NCBI GenBank assembly: GCA_045126475.1
Contig: JBGVOL010000114.1
Location: 1 to 39,830 of the forward strand
Direction: 5' to 3'
DNA: 39,830 bases
Source of the DNA: SVEL01 sp045126475
GTDB lineage: Bacteria > Bacillota > Clostridia > Lachnospirales > Lachnospiraceae
Below are positions 24,967-33,007 of the stretch, piece after piece. The stretch's first letter is position 1. Every line of letters starts with the position of its first letter. Made by a program: the position numbers and the translations under genes. Under the pieces are notes generated by a model. It worked only from the letters and a program-made list of their open reading frames with translations. It did not search any database and was not told the origin of the DNA.

Positions 24967-26739
24967 ATGAACAGTTTTAAATTTATCTCGCAATATATAA
25001 AGAAACACAAATGGAGGTATCTTGCCGGCATAATAACATTGTTTGTTGTAGACTTTGCCAATCTTTTTATCCCAAGACTTACAGGTACAATAACGGATGG
25101 ACTGACAGCACACTCTATTGATATGGAAGGAGTGCTTTTTTATATTATGTGCATTCTTGGGGTTGGTGCAACCCTTGCAATAGGAAGATTTTTATGGAGA
25201 TACTTTATTTTCGGAGCGGCACGTTCCATAGAAAAAGAAATCAGAAATGAAATGTTTGAGCATTTAGAGCAGATGAGTGTTGAGTATTACAATGAGCACA
25301 AAACAGGTGACCTTATGACAAGGTTTACAAGTGATTTAAATTCAGCGCGAATGGCCATAGGACCGGCGGTTATATCAGCCTTTGATGCGTCGGTAATGCT
25401 TATTATGGTTATATGCCAGATGCTTTTTTATGTAAATGTGAAGTTGACACTTGTAGCGGTTATACCGATGATACTTATTTCTGTCGGAGAGCTCTATTAC
25501 GGAAAGGTAATACGTTCCAGATATAAGGAGCGTCAGGAGGCGGTATCGGACCTGACAGATTATATTCAGGAGAGCATTTCAGGTGTCAGGGTTATAAAGG
25601 CATTTGTGAGGGAGAGGGCAGAGCTTAAGGCATTTGCGAAGAGTAATGCCAATGCAAAGGAGAAGAATCTGCGTGTAATAAAGGTTCAGACAATTGTTAT
25701 GCCGCTTCTGGATGTCATAATCGGTATAAGCAGTCTCTTAACCCTTATATACGGTGGATATCTGGCTCTTACAGGAGAGATTACACTGGGAAGATTTATT
25801 GCATTTAACCAGTATATAAATATGCTTGTATGGCCAATGCTGGCGTGTGGCGATGCAATTACCATGTTTTCACAGGGTGGCGCATCAATAAAGCGTATCC
25901 AGGATATATTTGAGGAAAAACCTGAGATATTTGATGATGAGAATGTGGAGCAGATTGATGAACTTAGGGGTGATATTACATTTAATCATCTTACATTTGC
26001 TCACAGGGGAAGTGTGGAACCTACGCTGAAAGATATATGTCTTGATGTGAAAGCGGGGACGACTCTTGCTGTTATCGGAAGAACAGGAAACGGAAAGAGT
26101 ACGCTTGTCAATCTCCTGCTTCATCTTTATAACACAAAGCCGGGTATGATACTTATTGACGGTAAGGATATTAACGCTATTCCCCTTAAAACTTTGAGGG
26201 AGAACATAGCTTATGTACCGCAGGATAACTTCCTGTTTTCAGATACCTTAAGGTCAAATATTGCCTTTGGAGCAGAGGATGATATGGATAGTATTGAAAA
26301 GGCTACCAGGGCGGCATGCATTCATGACAATATCATTGCATTTCCTGACGGCTATGAAACCATTGTCGGGGAGAGAGGTGTTACACTTTCGGGAGGACAA
26401 AAGCAGAGAAGTTCAATTGCAAGAGCACTTATGAAGGATTCGCCTATACTTATTCTTGATGATGCTTTGTCCGCCGTGGATACAGATACAGAGGAGCGTA
26501 TTCTTAAGAATCTTAAGAAAAACAGAGCTGATAAGACAACAATCATTATTGCTCATCGTATATCTACCATACAGAGTGCAGATGTTATCATGGTTCTGGA
26601 GGACGGTCAGGCTGTGGAGATTGGCAATCACAGTGAACTGATGAAGCTTGGGGGCATTTATAAAGATATGTTTGATAAACAGCAGCTTGAAGCGCAGATT
26701 GGCGAGAAGCGGGCTGCATTTGAAGGAGGGCTTGCATAA
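24967..26739 (+). CDS. ABC exporter half-transporter, subunit A (degenerate ATPase site)
   Basis: 590 aa. An N-terminal six-helix ABC_membrane domain (about residues 15-300) is followed by an NBD: Walker A GRTGNGKST (371-379), Q-loop YVPQDNFLFSD, signature LSGGQKQRSSIARAL, Walker B ILILDDALSAVDTDTEE and switch IIAHRISTIQSAD. The residue after the Walker B Asp is Asp, not the catalytic Glu. This is the mark of the degenerate partner in heterodimeric multidrug exporters such as BmrCD, LmrCD and TM287/288. It pairs with the next gene, whose start overlaps its stop by one base. Substrate unknown. Confidence 0.95.
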   Translation: MNSFKFISQYIKKHKWRYLAGIITLFVVDFANLFIPRLTGTITDGLTAHSIDMEGVLFYIMCILGVGATLAIGRFLWRYFIFGAARSIEKEIRNEMFEHLEQMSVEYYNEHKTGDLMTRFTSDLNSARMAIGPAVISAFDASVMLIMVICQMLFYVNVKLTLVAVIPMILISVGELYYGKVIRSRYKERQEAVSDLTDYIQESISGVRVIKAFVRERAELKAFAKSNANAKEKNLRVIKVQTIVMPLLDVIIGISSLLTLIYGGYLALTGEITLGRFIAFNQYINMLVWPMLACGDAITMFSQGGASIKRIQDIFEEKPEIFDDENVEQIDELRGDITFNHLTFAHRGSVEPTLKDICLDVKAGTTLAVIGRTGNGKSTLVNLLLHLYNTKPGMILIDGKDINAIPLKTLRENIAYVPQDNFLFSDTLRSNIAFGAEDDMDSIEKATRAACIHDNIIAFPDGYETIVGERGVTLSGGQKQRSSIARALMKDSPILILDDALSAVDTDTEERILKNLKKNRADKTTIIIAHRISTIQSADVIMVLEDGQAVEIGNHSELMKLGGIYKDMFDKQQLEAQIGEKRAAFEGGLA

Positions 26740-28718
26740 TGAAGAGATTACTTAATTACCTTAAGCCCCATAAGTGGACAATGCTGGCGGTATCTGTCAT
26801 AGTTTTATGCATTATTGTGGTGGAATTATACAGACCGATTATTATAGGAGATGCAATCGACGATTACATAAACGGATATTATCACCCGTATGTGGAAACG
26901 ACGGCAGACGGTGAAGGTGCCGTTGCCTACGGTGATATTTTCCTTACAAGGGAATATGACAGGGCAAAGGAATATGATGAGTATTATCAGATAATTCTGT
27001 ATAAAGACAATTATTATATGGTGTCAGGGTTATCCAAAGACCAATGTAATCACCTTGAGAGTGCAGGGGAAGATGAGCTTTCTGCTTATGTGGAAGCAGG
27101 TGCAAAAAAACTTGAGCATGGTGATATGAGGGAACTTAGAAAATATGATTTTACGGGAATACTCATGGCAGCGGCGGTTTATCTGGCGGTTCTTATTGCA
27201 GGATTTGTGCTTAATGTGCTTAATACATGGCTTTTGCAGAAAATGGGACAGGATATTATATACCGCATGAGGGAGGAAGTATTTTCACATATTCACAAGC
27301 TGTCGCTGAGTTTCTTTAATACGACACCGGTGGGAAAACTTGTGACAAGAGTGTCAAATGATACGGAAGCGGTAAACGAACTTTTTTCAACAATTCTTGT
27401 GAAGCTTTTTAAAAATGTTGTGAAGATTGGAGGATTTGCAGTAGTAATGCTGTCAAAGAATGTCAGGATGGCATTGTTCTCATTCGCGCTGCTTCCGTTT
27501 GTGGCAGCACTTACATTTTTCTTCAGATACATGTCGAGAAAGGCATACAGGATAACAAGAAATAAGATAACAGAGCTTAATACTTTCCTGTCAGAGCATA
27601 TATCGGGAATGAAACTCATACAAATATTTGCAAGAGAAAAGGAGAAGTACAAGGAGTTTGAAACCAAATCTCATGAACTTTATAAGGCAAACTGGCGTGA
27701 GGTTATGACGTTTGCAGTGTTCAGACCATCCATATATATGCTTTCTGTTGTTGCACTTGTTGTAATAATAGGTTCGGGAAGCAGCTTTGTTCTTGACGGA
27801 AGCATTTCCATGGGAACGCTGTACATCTTTATAAGCTATATCGGCTCATTTTTTGAGCCTATTCAGGAGCTTGCAGAGCAGTTTGGTACATTGCAGTCAT
27901 CACTTGCTTCAGCCGAGAAGATTTTTGGAATACTTGATGAGGTTCCTGAGATTGTAAGTCCTCAAAATCCTGTTCCGGTAGACATTAAGGGAAGAATTGA
28001 ATTTAAGAATGTGTGGTTTGCTTACGAGAAGGACGATTATATCTTAAAGGATGTAAGTTTTGTCATTGAGCCGGGAGAAAAAGTGGCATTTGTAGGTGCC
28101 ACGGGGGCAGGAAAATCATCTATATTAAATCTTATTGGAAGATACTTTGATATACAGAAAGGTCAGATACTTATAGATGGTGTGGATATTAAGGATATCG
28201 ATCTTGATGTATTGAGGGGTGCCATAGGTCAGGTACAGCAGGATGTGTTTATTTTTACGGGGGATATTAAGAGCAATATCTCATTAAACAATGAGAACAT
28301 AACCATTGATGAGGTTAAAGAGGCAGCACATATAGTTGGAGCGGATAATTTTATCGAGAAGATGCCGCATGGTTATGATGAACCTGTAACAGAGAGAGGA
28401 AGCACATTGTCGGCAGGTCAGAGGCAGCTTCTTTCCTTTGCAAGAACACTGGCATATAATCCGACGATACTTGTTCTTGACGAGGCCACGGCCAATATCG
28501 ATACGGAGACTGAGAGCCTAATCACACAGGCACTTGAGGTTCTCATGAAAGGAAGAACAACTATTATGGTTGCACACAGGCTCTCTACGATACAGCATGC
28601 TGACAAAATTATTGTAATGCATCAGGGAGAGATAAAGGAGTCAGGAAATCATCAGGAACTCCTGGCAAAGAACGGAATGTATAAAAAATTATATGATTTG
28701 CAGTTAGTTGAAAGCTAA
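26739..28718 (+). CDS. ABC exporter half-transporter, subunit B (intact ATPase site)
   Basis: 659 aa, longer than subunit A because of an insertion of about 90 residues (about 45-135) between TM1 and TM2, rich in Tyr, Asp and Glu and predicted to lie outside the cell. BmrD-type subunits have a similar extracellular domain. The NBD has Walker A GATGAGKSS, signature LSAGQRQLLSFARTLA (Gly to Ala in LSGGQ), Walker B ILVLDEATANIDTETE with the catalytic Glu, and switch MVAHRLSTIQHAD. The altered signature would face subunit A's site, as in the known heterodimers, leaving one full ATPase site. The ATG overlaps the previous stop, so production is coupled. Confidence 0.95.
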   Translation: MKRLLNYLKPHKWTMLAVSVIVLCIIVVELYRPIIIGDAIDDYINGYYHPYVETTADGEGAVAYGDIFLTREYDRAKEYDEYYQIILYKDNYYMVSGLSKDQCNHLESAGEDELSAYVEAGAKKLEHGDMRELRKYDFTGILMAAAVYLAVLIAGFVLNVLNTWLLQKMGQDIIYRMREEVFSHIHKLSLSFFNTTPVGKLVTRVSNDTEAVNELFSTILVKLFKNVVKIGGFAVVMLSKNVRMALFSFALLPFVAALTFFFRYMSRKAYRITRNKITELNTFLSEHISGMKLIQIFAREKEKYKEFETKSHELYKANWREVMTFAVFRPSIYMLSVVALVVIIGSGSSFVLDGSISMGTLYIFISYIGSFFEPIQELAEQFGTLQSSLASAEKIFGILDEVPEIVSPQNPVPVDIKGRIEFKNVWFAYEKDDYILKDVSFVIEPGEKVAFVGATGAGKSSILNLIGRYFDIQKGQILIDGVDIKDIDLDVLRGAIGQVQQDVFIFTGDIKSNISLNNENITIDEVKEAAHIVGADNFIEKMPHGYDEPVTERGSTLSAGQRQLLSFARTLAYNPTILVLDEATANIDTETESLITQALEVLMKGRTTIMVAHRLSTIQHADKIIVMHQGEIKESGNHQELLAKNGMYKKLYDLQLVES

Positions 28719-28736
28719 AAGCTTTTGGGGTGGAGA

Positions 28737-30791
28737 ATGGAAAAAAGATTAAAATATGTAAAGTACCTTGTATTTCCGATAATGTTTATTTATCTGGAGA
28801 TAATATACAAGTTAGCCACAGGGAGTTCATTTTCGGTGGCGTTGGTGTATCCGGTAATAAGTGCCGTAACTTTGGGAATTTTTGTAAAGTTTATAACATC
28901 ACTTGCAGGTGTAAAGCTTAATAAGATTCTTGGATATACCCTTGTTGTTTTCATATGTATTATATTTTGCGTACAGATTGTTTATAAGAATACATTCACA
29001 ACACCGTTTGCATTTTCCATAGCATTTGGTGAAGCCGGTGGAGTCAATGCACTGACAGAGTTCGCTGATTTGACAATAAATGCTGTTTTAAAAAATATAA
29101 TATGGATAATTATGGCTATGCTTCCTGTTGCGGCACTTATACCGGCAGGGCGTAAGCTTAAGCTGTTTGAGACATCGGAGAGAAGGGAAAGCATACTGCT
29201 TGCAGTGACATTTGTCGGTGTACATGTTATGGGACTTATTGCATTGCTGTTTAGCGGAAGCAACGGATATACACCGAAAGTATTGTATTATGACCATTTT
29301 GTAAGTGAGATAGGCTTCGAAAAGCTGGGAGTTATCACTTCCACAAAGCTTGATTTAAAGGAGACTATATTTGGTGTATCGGACAATCTGGATGACATTG
29401 ATGAAAAGCAGGAGATACCGGTTCTTGGAGACGGCACAAAGGAGACAACAGATTCTTTACAGCCATCGGTAAATCAGGAGGAGACAACTGATGAAGAAGA
29501 GACTACAGATGTATCCGATGAACCTGTTACATATGAACCTAATATAATTAATATTGATTTTGATGCATTTTCACAGGCTGCAAATGATCCTGACATTAAA
29601 TGGTTAAATGACTATATTAAGGCATGCGAACCTACCATGAAGAATGAGTATACCGGAATGTTTGAGGGATATAACGTTATTCTTATTACAGCAGAATCAT
29701 TTTCACCATGGGCTGTCAGTGAAAAGTACACGCCAACATTATACAAACTTGTAAACTCAGGATTTGTATTTAACAATTTTTACATGCACGGTTTTACGGC
29801 AACAACGGTGGGAGAGTATATTTTATGTACAGGGCTTCTCGCCAACGGCAGAGGTGCAGCATCACCATTTGACAGAACAGTGGATGAAGGAAACAAATAT
29901 ATGGGAATGTGTATGGGCAGGATTATGGAGAATCTGGGATGTCCTACATATGCATATCACAATCACACATTTGATTATTATAACAGGGATAAGACACATC
30001 CGAATATGGGGTATGTATATAAGGGTCTTGGAAATGGTCTTGACGTAAAGGCAACATGGCCGGAATCTGACCTTGAAATGATGGAAAAGTCAATTGACGA
30101 TTACATAAACGAAGAGCGGTTTCATGCATATTATATGTCTGTAAGCGGACACATGGATTATAATTTTTCCGGAAATATGATGTCATATATTAACAGGGAT
30201 GCAGTGAAGGATATGGATGAAACAGAGGGTATAAAGGCATACGTGGCATGTAATATAGAATTTGACAAGGCCATTGAATATCTTATAAAGCGCCTTGAAG
30301 AGAAGGGTATTGCCGATAAGACGGTTATAGCCATAGCAGCTGATCACTATCCTTATGGAATAGAGGATGAGCTTAGGGCAAAGATTGGAGAAGAGGAAGC
30401 AAAATGGTACGGACTTCAGAAGAGCAATCTCATATTGTGGAGTGCGTCAATGACTGAGCCTGTATATGTTGATAAGGTATGCTCAAGTGCAGATGTTGTG
30501 CCTACTCTTTTGAATCTTCTTGGTATCGAGTATGATTCCAGACTGTATTCCGGTAAGGATATTTTGTCAGACTCACCGGGACTTGTGGTTTTTAGTAATA
30601 TGGGATTTATGACAGATTACTGCATATATAATACAAGAACAGGAGAAGTAAAAGAAACAGCCGGAGTGGAAGTGCCGGATGAATACATAAGTAAGATTAA
30701 TAAGCTTGTAAAAAATATGTGGAATGCGGCAGGAAAGATTATTCAGGTCGATTATTATGCCAGAATGAAAGATTATGTCGCAGGCGAATAG
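28737..30791 (+). CDS. LtaS-like membrane sulfatase-superfamily protein
   Basis: 684 aa from the ATG at 28737. About five N-terminal transmembrane helices (residues 8-175) precede a linker rich in Thr, Glu and Asp (about 215-265; GTKETTDS, EETTDEEETTDVSDEP). The extracellular catalytic domain has the metal and nucleophile sites of LtaS-type enzymes: NVILITAESFSPW (Glu), HGFTATTVGEYILCTG (Thr), YMSVSGHMDYNFSG (His) and IAIAADHYPYG (Asp-His). Such enzymes move glycerol- or ethanolamine-phosphate groups onto polymers or sugars outside the cell. The usual S-E of the T-x-x-S-E-F motif is changed to V-G-E-Y, so the substrate may differ. It follows the exporter by 18 bases and is likely co-transcribed. 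The ribosome site is close and unusual. Confidence 0.88.
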   Translation: MEKRLKYVKYLVFPIMFIYLEIIYKLATGSSFSVALVYPVISAVTLGIFVKFITSLAGVKLNKILGYTLVVFICIIFCVQIVYKNTFTTPFAFSIAFGEAGGVNALTEFADLTINAVLKNIIWIIMAMLPVAALIPAGRKLKLFETSERRESILLAVTFVGVHVMGLIALLFSGSNGYTPKVLYYDHFVSEIGFEKLGVITSTKLDLKETIFGVSDNLDDIDEKQEIPVLGDGTKETTDSLQPSVNQEETTDEEETTDVSDEPVTYEPNIINIDFDAFSQAANDPDIKWLNDYIKACEPTMKNEYTGMFEGYNVILITAESFSPWAVSEKYTPTLYKLVNSGFVFNNFYMHGFTATTVGEYILCTGLLANGRGAASPFDRTVDEGNKYMGMCMGRIMENLGCPTYAYHNHTFDYYNRDKTHPNMGYVYKGLGNGLDVKATWPESDLEMMEKSIDDYINEERFHAYYMSVSGHMDYNFSGNMMSYINRDAVKDMDETEGIKAYVACNIEFDKAIEYLIKRLEEKGIADKTVIAIAADHYPYGIEDELRAKIGEEEAKWYGLQKSNLILWSASMTEPVYVDKVCSSADVVPTLLNLLGIEYDSRLYSGKDILSDSPGLVVFSNMGFMTDYCIYNTRTGEVKETAGVEVPDEYISKINKLVKNMWNAAGKIIQVDYYARMKDYVAGE

Positions 30792-30830
30792 AGTACGCTT
30801 CTAAATAAATTATGAATATTAACAAAAAAG

Positions 30831-30862
30831 AAGGGAAAGTTTCCAAACGGAAGCTTTCCCTT
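30831..30862. terminator. Bidirectional terminator between the LtaS-like and DUF6465 genes
   Basis: A 14-bp stem with one G-U pair (30831-30844 and 30849-30862; loop AAAC). On the minus strand it is followed by a T-rich run (CTTTTTTGTT), so it works best for the DUF6465 gene; the plus strand has only TTT then A residues. Confidence 0.8.
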
Positions 30863-30878
30863 TAAAAATTGTGCCTGA

Positions 30879-31295
30879 CTAGCCTAAGTAAATATCTCCC
30901 ATGAACTTGTCGTTTATTACATAATAAACCTTAAGTTCTTCCGGCTTTAAGTAAAGCTTTGTAGAAGAGATAGCCTTCTTGCCTGTCTGAGCTATGTAAT
31001 CAGCCTTAACTTTTTCAAGTAACTCATCATATGAGAACTCAAAACCTGAGAACTGAACATATAATTCAGCCTTCTTCTCTTCAACTTTCTTCTCTGCCGG
31101 TTTAGCAGCAACCTTCTTTGCAACAGGCTTCTTCTCTGCCGGTTTAGCAACAGCCTTCTTTGCAGGTGCAACCTTAACTTCTTCCTTAACCTCAGCCTTA
31201 GGAGCCTCTACCTTAGCAGGCTCAACCTTAGCGGCTGTAGCAGTCTTAACGGCAGTTGTTGCAGCTGCCTTTGTAGTCTTAGATGTATTAGCCAT
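30879..31295 (-). CDS. Lys/Ala/Pro-rich DUF6465-type protein
   Basis: 138 aa from the ATG at 31295, preceded by AGGAGG; the frame upstream of it is not conserved-looking. Residues 1-75 are low complexity with MANTSKTTKAAATTAVKTAT, KAEVKEEVK and repeated KPAEKK-x-VAKK units, resembling histone H1-like or ribosome-tail sequences. Residues about 76-138 are a compact domain: ELYVQFSGFEFSYDELLEKV, KADYIAQTGKKAISSTKLY and EELKVYYVINDKFMGDIYLG. This matches the DUF6465 family of Lachnospiraceae and relatives. No function is established. The basic tail suggests nucleic-acid or polyanion binding, which is inference. It diverges from the antiporter gene and has its own promoter and terminator. Confidence 0.85.
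   Translation of the reverse strand: MANTSKTTKAAATTAVKTATAAKVEPAKVEAPKAEVKEEVKVAPAKKAVAKPAEKKPVAKKVAAKPAEKKVEEKKAELYVQFSGFEFSYDELLEKVKADYIAQTGKKAISSTKLYLKPEELKVYYVINDKFMGDIYLG
31089..31168 (-). repeat. 42-bp coding tandem repeat in the DUF6465 gene
   Basis: CTTCTCTGCCGGTTTAGCA occurs at 31089-31107 and exactly again at 31131-31149, and the following bases (CCTTCTTTGCA) also repeat. The period is 42 bp, that is 14 codons, and encodes AKPAEKK-x-VAKK units. Copy number may vary between strains by slippage. Confidence 0.85.
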
Positions 31296-31335
31296 ATTAT
31301 ACCTCCTGATAGTCTTCTTTAAAAACTCCATGGTA

Positions 31336-31364
31336 ATAATATGACAAAATGTAAAGTTTTTCAA
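31336..31364 (-). promoter_or_regulatory. Promoter of the DUF6465 gene
   Basis: On the minus strand TTGAAA (31359-31364), 17-bp spacer and TATTAT (31336-31341), 41 bases upstream of the start codon. Confidence 0.7.
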
Positions 31365-31416
31365 GTGTTATTAGCAATTTATTAAAAAAAACTGTGTTAA
31401 ATGTTTTGTCATATTG

Positions 31417-31445
31417 TTGACATCAAATGTTTATTAGTGTAAAAC
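31417..31445 (+). promoter_or_regulatory. Promoter of the antiporter gene
   Basis: Perfect TTGACA (31417-31422), 17-bp spacer and TAAAAC (31440-31445), 45 bases upstream of the chosen start codon at 31490. This placement argues against the longer reading frame, which would begin upstream of the -10. Confidence 0.7.
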
Positions 31446-31489
31446 AGACTAGGTTGAAGAAAAAAAGTTTTGAAAAGAGGATGAAAAAT

Positions 31490-32659
31490 ATGGAGTACAG
31501 AATACTTTTAGATTTAGCGATTATAATAGTATTCGCAAAGACATTTGGAATAATTGCCAGATATCTTAAAGCACCACAGGTAGTCGGACAGATTGTTGCC
31601 GGTCTTATTATCGGACCAAGCATACTTGGTCTTGTTGAGCAGTCAACATTTATTTTGGAGATGGCGGAAATAGGAGTCCTTCTTCTTATGTTCTCAGCGG
31701 GTCTTGAGACGAATTTAAGAGATCTTATGAAGACAGGTTTAAAGGCATTTGCCATTGCATGCGCAGGTGTTTTTGTACCACTTGTGGGCGGAACTTTATT
31801 ATATATGGGAATGTATGGTGTGTCGCCTGTAGGTTCAACGGAGTTTTATAAGGCAGTTTTCATCGGAGTAATCATGACTGCCACATCTGTAAGTATTACG
31901 GTTCAGACTTTGCGTGATATGGGTAAACTTAAAGGTGAAGTCGGAACGACAATTTTAAGTGCAGCAATTATTGATGATGTAATCGGAATTGTCGTACTTA
32001 CATTTGTAATAGGAATGACGGATTCGGAAACAAAGCCAATGCAGGTCATCGTTAATACAGTGCTTTTCTTTGTACTTGCAATAGTTGTAGGTATTGTTAT
32101 TTATGTGATTTTCAAAAAGTTTGATTCTAAATATCCGCATACAAGACGTATTCCGATACTTGGTCTGGCACTCTGCTTTGCCATGGCTTACGTCGCAGAG
32201 GTTTATTTTGGAATTGCCGACATTACGGGAGCATATGTTGCAGGTATTATTCTTTGCAGTTTAAAAGATTCAGAGTACATAGCAGAGAAGATGGATATCA
32301 ATTCGTATATGCTTTTCGGACCGGTATTTTTTGCAAGTATCGGACTTAAAACGGATGTATCGGGCTTTTCATCAAGCCTTGTGCTTTTCTGTGTAGGCTT
32401 CGTTCTTGTTGCACTTATAACAAAGATTATCGGATGCGGTCTTATGGCAAGAGTTTTAGGCTTCAAAGGTTATGATGCTTTAAAAGTCGGAGTGGGAATG
32501 ATGACAAGAGGCGAGGTTGCCCTTATCGTGGCACAAAAAGGACTCAGCGCAGGACTTATCTCATCAGAATATTTTACGGCAGTCATACTGCTTATCATCA
32601 TATCGTCAATCAGTACACCGATTATATTGAAACTGCTCTACGCCAAGAAAGATGCGTAG
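31490..32659 (+). CDS. Cation:proton antiporter (CPA2 family)
   Basis: 389 aa from the ATG at 31490, nine bases after AGAGG; ATG 31481 abuts the ribosome site, and 31427 lies upstream of the -10. Thirteen or so transmembrane helices. It begins MEYRILLDLAIIIVFAKTFG, then LKAPQVVGQIVAGLIIGPSI, EIGVLLLMFSAGLETNLRDL, VIMTATSVSITVQTLRDMG and AAIIDDVIGIVVLTFV; the paired Asp in the I-D-D motif of the antiporter core is present. The C-terminal part has KVGVGMMTRGEVALIVAQKG. No TrkA_N/RCK domain is attached, unlike KefB/C. It exchanges Na+ or K+ for H+; the ion cannot be told. Confidence 0.93.
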   Translation: MEYRILLDLAIIIVFAKTFGIIARYLKAPQVVGQIVAGLIIGPSILGLVEQSTFILEMAEIGVLLLMFSAGLETNLRDLMKTGLKAFAIACAGVFVPLVGGTLLYMGMYGVSPVGSTEFYKAVFIGVIMTATSVSITVQTLRDMGKLKGEVGTTILSAAIIDDVIGIVVLTFVIGMTDSETKPMQVIVNTVLFFVLAIVVGIVIYVIFKKFDSKYPHTRRIPILGLALCFAMAYVAEVYFGIADITGAYVAGIILCSLKDSEYIAEKMDINSYMLFGPVFFASIGLKTDVSGFSSSLVLFCVGFVLVALITKIIGCGLMARVLGFKGYDALKVGVGMMTRGEVALIVAQKGLSAGLISSEYFTAVILLIIISSISTPIILKLLYAKKDA

Positions 32660-32929
32660 GATTTCTGTTTTCACGCAAACGATTTGACATAGAGAGATGC
32701 GTTTTTATTCTATGTTCCGTGTGAAGTTTATCTAAGTTCTTTTATTTACGTTTTCATAGGGCACGCAACCGTTCGCTATTCGGCATCGTGCCTCAGAGCT
32801 CACTTCCGCCGACGTCCTGTCGGCGGATTGCTGTATATATAAGAAAAGAACTAAGATAAACTACTCACACTTCACAATGAATAAAAACGCATCTCTATGT
32901 CCAAATCGCATACATGTTAAACAGAAATC
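32660..32929 (+). repeat. Element E1: 270-bp inverted-repeat element with a conserved GC-rich core
   Basis: It begins the base after the antiporter stop codon. GATTTCTGTTT (32660-32670) pairs with AAACAGAAATC (32919-32929). A middle stem pairs 32688-32710 with 32879-32899 (CATAGAGAGATGCG/CGCATCTCTATG plus TTTTTATTC/GAATAAAAA), and an inner stem pairs 32725-32743 with 32844-32862 (arms near AGTTTATCT-AGTTCTTTT). The apex is a 66-bp GC-rich core (32761-32826) with a hairpin CCGCCGAC-GTCCT-GTCGGCGG. The whole could fold as one long rod with a complex tip. No protein gene and no transposase are seen. Confidence 0.8.
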
Positions 32930-33007
32930 GGAGCGTGGCGTCCCCTGCGGGGCGAGTGCGGTGCGTCCGGAATTATTGCAACTCGCGGGGGACTATGTCA
33001 CACATAA
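32930..33007. other. GC-rich spacer between the two elements
   Basis: 78 bp, far more GC-rich than the genome. It contains CCCC-TGC-GGGG (32942-32952) and TCCGGAATTAT (32966-32976), which can pair with ATAATTTCCGGA (33004-33015) across the border of E2. I see no gene in it. The 76-codon frame through 32877-33107 crosses all three repeat parts and looks spurious. Confidence 0.5.
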
